Origin: Lathyrus oleraceus | Lineage: Eukaryota; Streptophyta; Magnoliopsida; Fabales; Fabaceae | Length of the DNA: 64,000 bases | Assembly: GCF_024323335.1 (NCBI RefSeq) | Contig: NC_066585.1 | Coordinates: 79,683,609-79,747,608, forward strand | Direction: 5' to 3' | Shown: piece after piece, positions 1-10,340 of the stretch | Numbering within the stretch: position 1 is the stretch's first letter | Layout of the letters: each line of letters starts with the position of its first letter | The notes under the pieces: model-generated | What the model saw: the letters and a program-made list of their open reading frames with translations, nothing else | Told to the model about the DNA's origin: nothing | Database searches by the model: none | Program-made: the position numbers and the translations under genes

Positions 1-2
1 AC

Positions 3-383
3 GCTGGGATCATACTCCAAGAGCGCCTAGCAAGAGAAGCCGAGGAACGGGCAAGGAAGGAAGCTGAAGAGATAGCGCATCAAGAAGAACTTCAGAGAAT
101 CAGAGAAGCTGAAGAAAAGGCTATTGCTAATGTTGATGCTGCTGAGGCTAAGGCAAAAGCTAAAGCCGACGCTGAAGAAGTAACTCGCATTGCTGAAGAA
201 GTTGCTGCCAAAGCCAAAGCTGATGAACTGACTCAGAAGGAGCACTCCAACTCTGGGTTCGTCCCTCTGGTCTTGAAGACTCTCGAAGAACTGCAGAAAG
301 AACAACAGATAGTTCGAGCCAGACTGGATCAACAGGACTCTATCAACGTTAACATTCAGAACATGTTATCCCAGCTGCTCTAA
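3..383 (+). CDS. C-terminal part of the extra (env-like position) coiled-coil ORF of the copia element
   Basis: An open frame enters at the window edge and stops at TAA 381-383, giving about 126 residues. The first ~85 residues are almost entirely Glu, Ala, Lys and Arg in a heptad-like pattern (for example AREAEERARKEAEE), predicting a long helical coiled coil. A second helical stretch near the end contains LEELQKEQQIVRARL and the chain ends NMLSQLL. In SIRE-type elements an extra ORF lies between pol and the 3' LTR and has been called env-like; its function is unproven. Start, N-terminus and any membrane segment are outside the window. The coding frame is intact to its stop. Confidence 0.6.
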   Translation, partial: AGIILQERLAREAEERARKEAEEIAHQEELQRIREAEEKAIANVDAAEAKAKAKADAEEVTRIAEEVAAKAKADELTQKEHSNSGFVPLVLKTLEELQKEQQIVRARLDQQDSINVNIQNMLSQLL

Positions 384-819
384 AGGATGCCTCCGCCTCC
401 AAACGCTTAGGCACCTAGGCTATTTGCTTGTTGATTTCTCTGTTTTGTTGTTTGATCTTTGCCTTCTGCCTTCTGATATATGTGCTTATCTGTAAATGTC
501 ATTTTATCTATATCAACTTTATTTTGCTATGTCTTTTTGATTCTGAAAAAAAGGGGGAGAATTAAAACAGCTTTGATGAAAACATAACTAATTCCTCTCA
601 AGCATTGCGAACATTTTTAATACACTATTACTAAATCAATGACTCCAGATATGCAGGAAAGTAGCTAAAAGCACCAAACCAAGGAAGGTATGATAAGAAC
701 TTCTGAGCTATCCAAAGATCTAACTCAGGGGGAGCCCACTGCTCTATCTGATCTAAATGTTTCTTTAAATGTTTCATCTTTACTCTGAACTGTTTTGTCA
801 TCATCAAAAAGGGGGAGAT
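384..819 (+). other. 3' untranslated stretch with two polypurine tracts
   Basis: Non-coding DNA between the coiled-coil ORF and the LTR. Two purine tracts are visible: AAAAAAAGGGGGAGAA near 546-561, and CAAAAAGGGGGAGAT at 805-819 directly abutting the LTR. The second is the likely primer for plus-strand DNA synthesis. The first may be a duplicated or auxiliary tract. Nothing else is recognised. Confidence 0.65.
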
Positions 820-1817
820 TGTAAGACCAAAGTTGGTTCTACAATATATCTCTAAGATTTTGATGATAACAAAGGATGAAACAAAAATGGTACTCTAACG
901 AGATATTTTCTTAGTATGCAGGATTCTGACCATACATCAGATATAAAATTACATAAGATATAAAATATTCGATGATCAGATTCCACTCAGAAAGGATGCG
1001 TCCAGAAGGTTTTGATTCTGATTAATCCAGATACCAACACAACATTAAGAAGTCAGAAGCTCCAATAAAAGACTACTAAATCCAGACTCTGATACTAAAG
1101 AAGTATAGAGCATTGAGAAGCTCTAATGGGGTCATACATAATCATCCTTTGAAGACAAACTCTGATATATCAAGACTCTGCCGTAAACTCACCAGTCCAG
1201 AACGCGTAATCGAAAAGAATCTTAATATGGAAAGAAGGTATTTCAAGAAGGGAATAATGAGGCGTGCAAAACTGTTTTAGAAAGAAACAAGGAGAGTAAT
1301 GACATTAATCATTCTTCAATGACCAAGATTCTGTCTTCACTCCAACGGTCCTTCACAACGACTATATAAAGAATGAAATACTTCACAAGAGAATACACCT
1401 GAGACACATAAGAAATATCATTCCTCCTCTCTCATTTTCACGAGCTACTGCTCTTACGTGAAAAGCTATTGCTCTTATAATTTTGTAATATTTGCTTTTT
1501 GTTAGAAGCACTTTACATTACAATTTACTCTTGCTTAAACTACTTCCTCAAGTGACTCTGCGCAGTCTGAATACTTGAGAGGGTTGAGAGATTATTCTCT
1601 TAGACGTTTGGTTGTGTAATCTTTCAAGATTAGTAGATTAAGTCCTTTTTAAAGGAAAAATCACCTTGGCTGGGTGGACTGGAGTAGCTTTGAATTTCAA
1701 GTGAACCAATATAAAATTCAGTGTGATTTCCTTTTTATTTTGTGTGTGTTTGATTTCTGAAAAAGTTTTTATTTCCAAAACAATTCAAACCCCCTTTCTT
1801 GTTTTTCTCAACCTTCA
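820..1817 (+). repeat. 3' LTR of the SIRE/Maximus-like element
   Basis: About 998 bp beginning TGTAAGACCAAAGTTGG straight after the purine tract and ending CACCTTCA-like (ACCTTCA at 1811-1817), so it has canonical TG and CA ends. A TATA box, TATATAAA, sits at 1363-1370, dividing a ~540-bp U3 from R/U5. The downstream sequence is the interrupted ORF1 of element A, confirming the right boundary. Confidence 0.78.
1363..1370 (+). promoter_or_regulatory. TATA box in copia LTR
   Basis: TATATAAA in the LTR interior, at the position expected for the core promoter of genomic RNA. In a 3' LTR it could drive read-out into element A. Confidence 0.55.
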
Positions 1818-2447
1818 AATAGTTCCACCACCCTTAGAATTCCTTAGATGCAAAGAGAAATACATATCACCCAATAAAGTAGGCACAAGATTCCCAATCA
1901 GGAAAAGTCTAATGGCGTTAACATCAACAAAACCGTCAATGTTAGGGAACAAAGATAATCCATAAATGAGCAACACAAAGATAGCTTCAAAAGCATCCAT
2001 ACTACCGGCTTGAGCAAAAGCAGTAGCTTCCTTTATGAGAAAATTAGATGGCAACCCAAATAACCCTCCTTTCTTCACCCAATGAGCCTCAATCTCAGAC
2101 TTCTTCGAGTGAAGAGCTTTAGCAATAAGATTAGATCGGGGAATCTCCTCCAATCCACTAAAAGGCATTCTACTAGAAATAGGTACCCCCAAAAGATGAG
2201 AATACTCCTCTAATGTAGGCACAAGGTGATAATCTGGGAAAGTGAAACAATGGTAGAGAGGATCATAGAACTGCACCAATACACTCAGAAGTCCTTCAAC
2301 CACATCAGCAGACAAGATAGATAGAAGTTTCCCATGATGTTGTTTGAAGCCCAAGGGATCTAAAACAAAAGATGCTAGCTTCCTTAACTCTTTCAAGTCG
2401 GGACATCTGAAATTGTACTTCTTAGTGTTCCTTCGTCCACAATCCAC
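1818..2447 (-). pseudogene. Ogre-type ORF1 (DUF7745-like), truncated by copia insertion
   Basis: About 210 residues on the minus strand. It aligns by eye along its length with the N-terminal part of ORF1 of element C (48540-50180): both share VQFYDP/LQFYDP, CFTFPDYHL/CFTFQDYQL, a PTLEEYS block, PVPTLL/LVPTLL, and a KGG block near the break. This is the plant mobile-domain/DUF7745-type region found in ORF1 of Ogre elements; its role is unknown. The frame runs without stops to the copia LTR, where the C-terminal half is lost. No ATG marks the start: the frame is open upstream of 2447, where TTTTCAG could alternatively be a splice acceptor. Confidence 0.7.
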
Positions 2448-3292
2448 AGTCTGAAAATATTTGCAAATAATACCTCAGTTCCTTGAAATTTTCGTGTGAT
2501 GAATGTTATGATGCGCATGAATGCATGAATGCAACAATCACAAATAAGGGATCACACACAAGGCGAGCAAACAAAGGTCAAGGGATGAATCGAGTCATTG
2601 TCAAGATCAATCATCCATTTTGGTGGATTATGGTTCACACCTTATCAACACCCAAGTTCCATTGATATTGACAAGACTTGATTGGATCAACCAAGAATCA
2701 AGGGTTTATTGTAAGTCACGAGCATGGGGTCTAAGTAAGAACCATCCCAAAGAAGTGAACTAAGGATAAAAACTTGTAGATCATTTTCTAAAAAGTTCCC
2801 AGAGTCTTAATTCCATCTATCGAATATTACATGTTAAGATGACTAACTCATCGACCCATAATATTCTCAAGAGAAACTTGTCTGGGTGTAGTTTCACGTA
2901 ACAACTATTATCAAGTCTACACTTCAAAATTTTCCGCACTACGTCCTAAATAGGCCAAGAGGGGTAAAATGTTCTAAGGTCCTCAGCTTCTCGGACCCAA
3001 ATTAGAGATAGTAATGCCTAACCATAAATACTTATGTGACATTTCCAAATCCAAAAGGGTCTCCACTGAGAAGACGGGTCTCAAGCCAACTTTTTAAGGA
3101 CTACTCCACACAAGTCGAACATGACTATACCATCCTCCTATCTTAATTTCACTCAAGTTCGGGTTAGAACTTATCTCACCACTCAGAGATCACCAAGCAC
3201 AACAAGCAGATTATATCACACATACACATATACAAACATCACACATATACAAATATATACACACAAAAAGTAGGCTAAACCCACTAGACTAC
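2448..3292 (-). other. 5' leader of element A
   Basis: Non-coding stretch between ORF1 and the primer-binding site, corresponding to the Ogre leader. It holds a CA/TA-rich low-complexity run (about 3208-3270, repeats of ACACATATAC type). No convincing gene is seen; short ORFs here have no recognisable content. Confidence 0.5.
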
Positions 3293-3310
3293 TCCCCAGC
3301 AGAGTCGCCA
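3293..3310 (-). other. Primer-binding site, tRNA-Arg type (element A)
   Basis: The minus strand reads TGGCGACTCTGCTGGGGA, identical over 18 bases to the site in element C at 50945-50963. Ogre elements are known to use tRNA-Arg. Nine bases separate it from the TG/CA LTR end at 3320, more than the two bases seen in element C. Confidence 0.78.
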
Positions 3311-3319
3311 CTTAATTTT

Positions 3320-6300
3320 TGTAGCGGTAAATTCATGATCATCTAGTTATGGATAAGCTAGACATCAAATAACAAGAGTCGCCACCGCGCTTTTATTCTT
3401 TCCAAGGGAAAAGGGAAAAAGTAAGAACAAAACCCAAAAGTAAGAAGTTTTCAAATCAAAACTAATAAAATGTCAGAGATTACAGGTAAGGGGGTTGGTT
3501 ACACAGAGGGAAGGTGTTAGCACCCTAAGTGTCCTAGGTACTCCTATGGAGCCCTTTTTGTGTGCATATGTATTTTGTACAAAATGATTACAAATAAATA
3601 GAATGGGGGGATGAGAAAAGAATTCAATTAATTATATTTTTGTGTTTGACAAGACCTTTGAAGTTGTGCCTACATACCAACATAAAAATGAGGGATCAAA
3701 ACCTCGTAGTTCGTGATACAAATTTCAAAGTGGGTGCATTGTTTTTAACAAGAATTAAGTTTGAAAGGCACAAAGGCCTGAAAATGGTTTGAATGAGTTA
3801 GGTCTTTTTGGCTTTTCTGAAAGTTGAAGTCAAGTATAGTTAAGTTTATTTACAATTTTGATTTAAGAAAAGAAGTTTGAAAATGCAATGGCATAAGGCC
3901 AAAGTTTCTATCTTTTTGCAAAGTGGTCAAAGTTTAGAACAAAATAAGTTCAATCAAAGAAGATTTTGAAAAGGGAGGGAGAGATTTTGAAATTAAAGAA
4001 ATGGGGAGAAGACATTTTGAAATTAAAGAAATGGGGAGAAGATGAAGAGACTAATTCTATAAACAAAATTAAAAGTTAAGAGTTGAAAATATCTGACCAA
4101 TGGGTAGCAATCCAATAGACAAGAGTGTCAATAGAAACCCAGAATTCCCTTGGACATTTAGAATCAAGCAACACACAAATGCACAATTATATTAATCTTG
4201 AAGAGCAAGACATCAAATAAAGATAGCCATATCCGAGCTTAGCCACTCCATGATCTTCTTCAAATTAGCCCATGTAACAGATGAATTCCATAAGTCATGG
4301 GTTCAAAATAACAACTTTATAATGATCATGTTGCAGATGAACTCAAAGGGATCTTTAATGATGTATCAGATGAAGTTTCAAATTGCAAGCACTTGGTTTC
4401 ACAGAAAGTTGGCATTGGCCAAGTCCTTTAGCATAGGAATGTTTCCTAAGTTCTAAGTCCATTTGTCCAAGATCAAGCCAACAGTCCACACAAAAGTTTT
4501 TTAGGGTTTTTGTTGTTATTATGTACATTAATGGTCAAAGACCACACAAACAAGCAAAGTATACACAAACAAGATATATCACACAATATGGTCCAAGTGG
4601 ACAAAGTGAAATTTGCATTAATATAAACAATTAGAATGGTATGAATAATGGCAAATGAATAAAGACTAAAATTAAATGACATTAAAGTAAATGGCTTGAA
4701 ATTAAAAGTTAGTTGTTAATGAGTTAGGAGTTAGTATTATTTTGCTTTTGCTTTTCATTTTTTAAGTCATTCTTTGGAGAACACTCAACCCACTTATCAC
4801 AAGCATGGATCCTTGAGTCAAGACATCTTCCAAAGGAAGAAAAAAAGGCCAAGTTTCCACACAATACCACGAAAGAGGGGAGACTTACAATCTCACTAAC
4901 TAGAATGTTATACCTTTTGTGTCATAAATTTAGCTCTATGTTAAGCAATCGTAATTTGACTTATGTAGATGTCACAACTATTTGAGGATGGGCAATAGGA
5001 TTTTGGTGTTAATGCATGTTAGAGACATAGTATAATGGACTATGCTCATGAAACATACCACACACAAAAAGAATATGCAAAAGAGGTGGCCTAATCTCAT
5101 CCATACTTATGTTAATTTTTCAATCAACTAGCCTTAGGACTTTGAGATATCATATGCCAAATGAAATGGATGCATAAAGAAGGGGAATGAGATGAAGAGG
5201 GAGGGGAATCATTCAAAACACAAATTGGTCTAAGGTGAACTTTTACCATATTAATATCATTCATTCATTTTGGGAGATGAAATGTACATTCCATCAATCC
5301 CCTAAATCCAATTATATTAACTTGACAAAGTCAAATCTACCTTGACCAAGGCCCAACAACAATAGTCAAACTCAAACAAGTCATCACAATTAATTGGCAT
5401 TTATTCAAATTAAAAAGACTAAAATAACACATTTAAATTAAATATGGTTTGTCAAATTCCTAAAACCTCATCAAAACACCAAAGAAATGGCCATGAGATT
5501 TATCATAGGTCAAACAAGGTCAAATGACCTTGGAGAAAAAATTTCAGAATTTTTAAAGACTTAAAAGTATTTTTAAACAATTAAAAATAATCACAAAATC
5601 AATTAAATTATGAAAAATATTAATAATGATCCAAAAAATAATTTTAATTTAGAATATGAAAGAGGAAATTTTTTGAAATTTTTTGGTGAAACTCTCATAT
5701 TTTTTGGTTTAATATTAAAATTAATATGAATTAATGAAAATAAAAGGAATAAAACTAAAATCAGAAAATGTGAAAAAACGTGAGCCATTTGATCTCCCTA
5801 ATTAATTGAGGTGGCAGATCAAGTGACCTAAAACGCACGTTCCATGATGCACTGCAATCAACGTGGCATAGGCTTGGTATTTAAAAGCAACACACGAGAT
5901 TAAAATGTTTTGAAACAAATCAAAGGCTCAGAACCTGTCCAGCACACCACCGACGCTGGAGCTCCGGCCACCTTCTCAAGCGAGGTCCACCGGACTGGTT
6001 CACTCATCACCATCAAGAAAATGAAAAAGGAGGACATGATCTGAAAGAAAAAATGGCGTAGAGCACGATTTTGACCTCAATTTTAACTAACTCCACATAT
6101 ATAGAAATATATGAGGAGTTGAAATTTGAGGTGTGTCAACTGAGTTGCTTCGATTTGATCTCTAAGCAACTCAATCTTCTTTCCTACATTGGTAGGACTT
6201 CAGACAACCAAAGATCCAAGAGAATTGAGTAGAAATGAGAGAGAATCGAAGAGATGAAGTTTTCTGAAAATTACCTTCAATGCTATGCAGTTCTTGATGT

Positions 6301-8041
6301 TGCTTGCTCCAAACACGATCTGATCACACTTGAGAAGCTAGCAGGAAGTGATTAGAGAGGTTGCAAGGCTTTGGATCCTGGAGTTCTTGAATCTCCAACA
6401 GTTGAGATTCAAACTCAAATTTCAAATTGAAATTTCTTAGGTTTTCCTTTAGAATGTAATGGTTTCAATGGGGGGCAAAGTTGGAGCGCAAGGTCCCCTT
6501 CAAATGAGCACAGAGGTCATGTATTTATAGCATGAATAAATGATATTTGCACACTTCAAAAATCTGTCCAAAATTAGCAATGTTGATGGCATGAGTGCAT
6601 GGGCATGTACAAGCCTATGATGCAATGCAAAAAGGTCCAAAATGATTCCAAATTAGGTCTGAATGAAGCTTGAATGGCAAGGCATTGTGAAATGAAGTTT
6701 ATGCAATTGATTATTTCCAATGATGCAGCCCTGTTAAAGCCATGCGCAGACCTAGCAAACCTTATCCAAAATGCATGAACTTGAGTTCTTTGGAAATCTT
6801 GGATCAAGGAGAACAAGTTTGATGTTCAAAACTTTTTCATTTGGAGCTTGGAACATGGAGAATTTTGAGGTGGAAGTTTGGAAATTTCAACATGTTGAAA
6901 TTTTTTCTAAGTGTCAAGCCATATATCTCAATATTCCACCTTGCTTAACTTTTTATGTGAGCTTCAAATGAGAAAGGTGTATTCATCAAAGTTATAGCTC
7001 TTTCAAAGACCTTAAACATGGACACAAATTTCATGTCATTTGGATTTGGAATGATAGAGTTATGCATTTTTGAATTTTGGAAAAATCACTTGTTAAATGG
7101 TATAGGTAAAAAATGACCTATAATGTAATCTCATATCACAATGTCATAAAGGTATAATTACTTCTCACTCCATACATAAAAGTTGAAGTAGACATTTTGA
7201 ATTTGATTTTGAAACTTGTAAATATTCCATATCATAAAAATTGAGAAAGTTATGGCCTTGGGAAGTTGACTTTCAAATTAGGGTTTAAACAAAATGACCT
7301 ATAATGTTTCAACATAGAAAATGATTTTCCAAGCAAAACTAGCTCTAGGTCTCAACATGAAAGTTGTTTGGAATGTAATTTAAAGTAACTTTGATCTTGG
7401 AATAATTTTCATATGGTGAAAATTGTAGGAGATAGGGTCTAGGGAGACCCAGTTTTCATCAGATGAATTCATCTGGCCAACCACCATCAACCAACTTGCT
7501 AACCTTCACTTCTTTGGACTTTCTTGGCTCATGGTAGATCATATATGCATAAGATGATGAATTTTGAAATGTACCTTGAGAAATTTGATCAATTGGTGAG
7601 ATAGCTTGTTGGAGATGTTACTCAAGATACCTAGTCAAACTAGGGTTTCCAAGGCAAATCACCCTCAAACTCTTGAAGAAAATTTGATAAACATAACATG
7701 TAGAGGTCATTGGAATAATATATGATTCTCATAAATATTCTTGGATCAATTCGTGGAGTGCTCTTTGTCATGAGGGTCTCAACCCTAGATATGAACTTGA
7801 TAGATTAATGAGATCATGCCTTACCTACAAAAGAGTTAGGAAAATACAAAGATATATTTTTGGTATTTTGGTTAGTAAAATGATAAAATACAAGTATGAT
7901 ACAATCACAAAGTGCTTGGTGATATCTCCCAAAACAAACCCAACGAAAGAGGTGTAAGGAGGATGCCAAGGTATGATCCCAATGCTAATGCTTATGATGA
8001 AATTGTATGAGGGATCTTAGGGTCAAAATTGGGGTCTTACA
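3320..8041 (-). repeat. 5' LTR of element A (4.7 kb)
   Basis: On the minus strand it begins TGTAAGACCCCAATTTTGACC and ends at CCGCTACA, next to the primer site. Much of it is the reverse complement of the LTR of element B (12233-16579). Clear matching blocks are 7940-8041 with 12233-12350, 5780-5880 with 14400-14480, and the TATA region. Size and termini fit Ogre/Tat LTRs. Short ORFs inside it carry no known protein. Confidence 0.8.
6522..6529 (-). promoter_or_regulatory. TATA box in LTR A
   Basis: Minus strand TATAAATA followed by CATGACCT. The same motif and context occur at 13744-13751 in LTR B, so it is conserved between the two LTRs. It lies ~1.5 kb into the LTR, implying a very long transcribed leader (R/U5) of about 3 kb. 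Confidence 0.6.
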
Positions 8042-10230
8042 ATGTGCTTGAAGATAGTATGGGTTGTGTTCTTGGTCAGCAAGATGAGACTGGAAATAAA
8101 GAAATTGCAATTTACTACCTTAGTAAGAAGTTCACCGACTGTGAGACTCGATATTCTATGCTTGAGAAGACTTGTCGCGCATTGGCTTGGGTTGCTAAGC
8201 GTCTGCGTCAGTACATGTTGAATCATACCACTTGGTTGATATCCAAAATGGATCCGATCAAGTATATATTTGAGAAGCCTGCTTTAACCGGGAGAATTTC
8301 CCGTTGGTAGATGTTGTTATCAGAGTATGATATTGAATACCGATCTCAGAAAGCGATCAAAGGTAGTATCTTGGCTGACCATTTGGAACACCAACCGATT
8401 GAAGATTACTAGTCAGTGCAGTATGATTTTCCTGATGAAGAGATCTTGTACTTGAAAACGAAAGATTGTGATGAGCCATTGCTTGAAGAAGGGCCAGAAC
8501 CTGGTTCCCGTTGGGGCATGGTATTTGATGGGGTTGTTAATCAGTATGGTAATGGCATTGGGGCAGTGATTATTACTCCTCAAGGCACGCATTTTCCATT
8601 TACAACTAGATTGACTTTCAAGTGTACAAACAATATGGCAGAATATGAAGCTTGCATTATGGGGCTTGAAGAGGCCATTGATCTCATAATCAAGCATCTA
8701 GATGTCCTCGGAGATTTCACTTTGGTTGTAAATCAAATCAAAGGAGAATAGGAGACGAATCAACCCGGTCTAATACCTTATAGAGATTATGCGAGGATGA
8801 TTTCGACTTTCTTTACAAAAGTTGAGTTTCATCATATCCCTCGAGATGAGAACCAGATGGCAGATGCTCTTGCAACATTGGCGTCAATGATTGTAGTGAA
8901 GTATTAGAATGAGGTTCCCAATTTGTCTGTGATGCATCTTGATAGGCTAGCTCACGTGTTTGCTGTTGTAGAAGTTAGAGACGAGAAGCCGTGGTATTAT
9001 GACATCAAATGCTTCCTCCAAAGTCAGATTTACCCGCCTGGGGCATCTTTGAATGATAAGAAGACTTTGAGAAGATCAGCCGGCAATTTCTACTTGAATG
9101 GTGATATACTGTACAAGAGAAACTTCGACATGGTTTTGCTCAGATGCGTGGATAGATACGAAGCAGACTTGTTGATGACTGAAGTGCATGAAAGATCCTT
9201 TGGTACTCATTCCAATGGACATGCAATGGCGAAGAAGATGTTGCGAGCAGGTTACTATTGGCTGACAATGGAATCTGACTGTTGCAAGTTTGTGAAGAAG
9301 TGCCACAAGTGACAAATTTATGCTGATAAGATTCGTGTTCCTCCGACACTATTGAATATTATTTCTTCCCCATGGCCCTTCTCCATGTGGGGAATTGATA
9401 TGATTGAGCCCAAACCTTCGAATGGACATCATTTCATTTTGGTGGCAATTGACTACTTCATAAAATGGGTCAAAGTGACATCGTATGCAAATGTAACCAA
9501 GCAAGTTGTTGTAAGGTTTATCAAGAATCATATCATATGTCGTTATGGTGTGCCAAGTAAGACCATTACTGATAATGGATCAAACTTGAATAATAATATG
9601 GTGGAAGCTCTTTGTAAAGACTTCAAGATTGAACATCATAATTCTTCTCCCTACAGACCCAAGATGAATGGGGCTGTTGAAGCTACAAATAAGAACATCA
9701 AAAAGATTATTCAGAAGATGGTTGTCACATATAAGGATTGGAATGAGATGCTCCCATTTGCTTTGCACGGGTATCATACATCCATCCGCACTTCAACAGT
9801 GGCAACCCCTTTCTCTCTTGTATATGGCATGGAAGCAGTGCTCCCCGTGGAGGTTGAGATTCCTTCATTACGTGTGCTCATGGAGGCCAAGTTGACTGAG
9901 ACTGAATGGTGCCATACCAGGTTTGATCAGCTGAATTTGATTGAAGAGAAGAGATTAACTGCCATGTGTCATGGTCAGTTATATCCGCAAAGAATGAAGA
10001 AATCTTTTGATAAGAAGGTCAGACCTCATGTGTTCAGAGAAGGTGACCTTGTGCTCAAGAAGATTCTATCATTCAAACCAGATTCTAGGGGTAAATAGAC
10101 TCCTAATTATGAAGTCCCATATGTTGTTAAGAGAGCCTTTCTAGGCGGTGCTTTGATTCTTACAACTATGGATGGTGAAGAGTTCACTCGTCCTGTGAAC
10201 GCAGATGCAGTCAAGAAATATTTTGCCTAA
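8042..10230 (+). pseudogene. Element B pol: RNase H, archaeal-type RNase H and integrase, decayed
   Basis: A single frame interrupted by stops at 8308, 8410, 8749, 8905, 9310 and 10096. In order: end of the gypsy RNase H (8045-8400, with CVLGQQDETG and YYLSKKFTDCE); the second, archaeal-type RNase H (~8500-8900, MVFDGVVNQYGNG, TNNMAEYEACIMG, MADALATL); integrase zinc region (~9180-9310, second Cys of the CxxC lost to TGA); DDE core with WGIDMI, TDNGSNLN and GAVEATNKNI; and a C-terminal tail ending KKYFA at TAA 10228. Compared with C, three residues after WGIDMI are deleted in frame. Five of the six stops fit single C-to-T changes on one or other strand. Confidence 0.85.
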
Positions 10231-10251
10231 AAAAGAAAAGAACAACACGCT

Positions 10252-10340
10252 AAGTTGAAAACCCGAAAGGGCGGCTTAGGCAAAAAAATGAGCGTCTCGG
10301 TGGATTGAAAACCCAAAAGGGCGATCCAAACAAAAATTAG
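10252..10340 (+). repeat. Conserved post-integrase repeat module (element B)
   Basis: Two copies of a unit around GAAAACCCRAAAGGGCG, one in a GGCTTAGGC and one in a GGATTGAAAACCC context. The AACCC and GGG parts flank AAA and could form a tiny hairpin. The same pair, same spacing and same flanks occurs in the 3' UTR of element C (minus strand, about 25150-25240). Confidence 0.6.

Larger units (their letters stand above)
1..1817 (+). mobile_element. SIRE/Maximus-like Ty1/copia element, 3' end only
   Basis: The 3' terminus of a large copia-type retrotransposon whose body lies left of the window. Seen: the end of a coiled-coil ORF, two A-rich then G-rich tracts, and one LTR starting TGTAAGACC and ending CCTTCA. 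Lineage assignment rests on the purine tract, on the extra coiled-coil ORF after pol (SIRE elements carry an additional ORF there) and on LTR style; no RT is in view. It interrupts ORF1 of element A at 1817/1818, so it is the youngest insertion at this end. The 5 bases after the LTR (AATAG, 1818-1822) are the expected target duplication, but the partner copy is outside the window. Confidence 0.75.
1818..8041 (-). mobile_element. Element A: Ogre/Tat-type gypsy element, 5' portion (minus strand)
   Basis: Reading on the minus strand from 8041: a 4.7-kb LTR with TG/CA ends, a tRNA-Arg-type primer site at 3293-3310, a leader, then an ORF1 fragment cut by the copia insertion at 1818. ORF1 upstream of gag and a tRNA-Arg primer are hallmarks of Ogre. 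The gag-pol body would continue beyond the copia element, left of the window. Its LTR abuts RNase H sequence of element B at 8042, so A was inserted into B. Confidence 0.8.

Noticed and set aside
27..332. Minus-strand ORF of 101 residues rich in Ser and Phe
   Set aside because: It is the antisense shadow of the Glu/Ala-rich coiled-coil ORF on the plus strand.
1723..1965. Plus-strand ORF spanning the copia LTR end
   Set aside because: It crosses an insertion junction and has no conserved content; the minus-strand ORF1 is the real coding sequence there.
8416..8751. Host RNase H-like gene
   Set aside because: It is the second RNase H of the Tat pol frame, continuous with gypsy RNase H and integrase.
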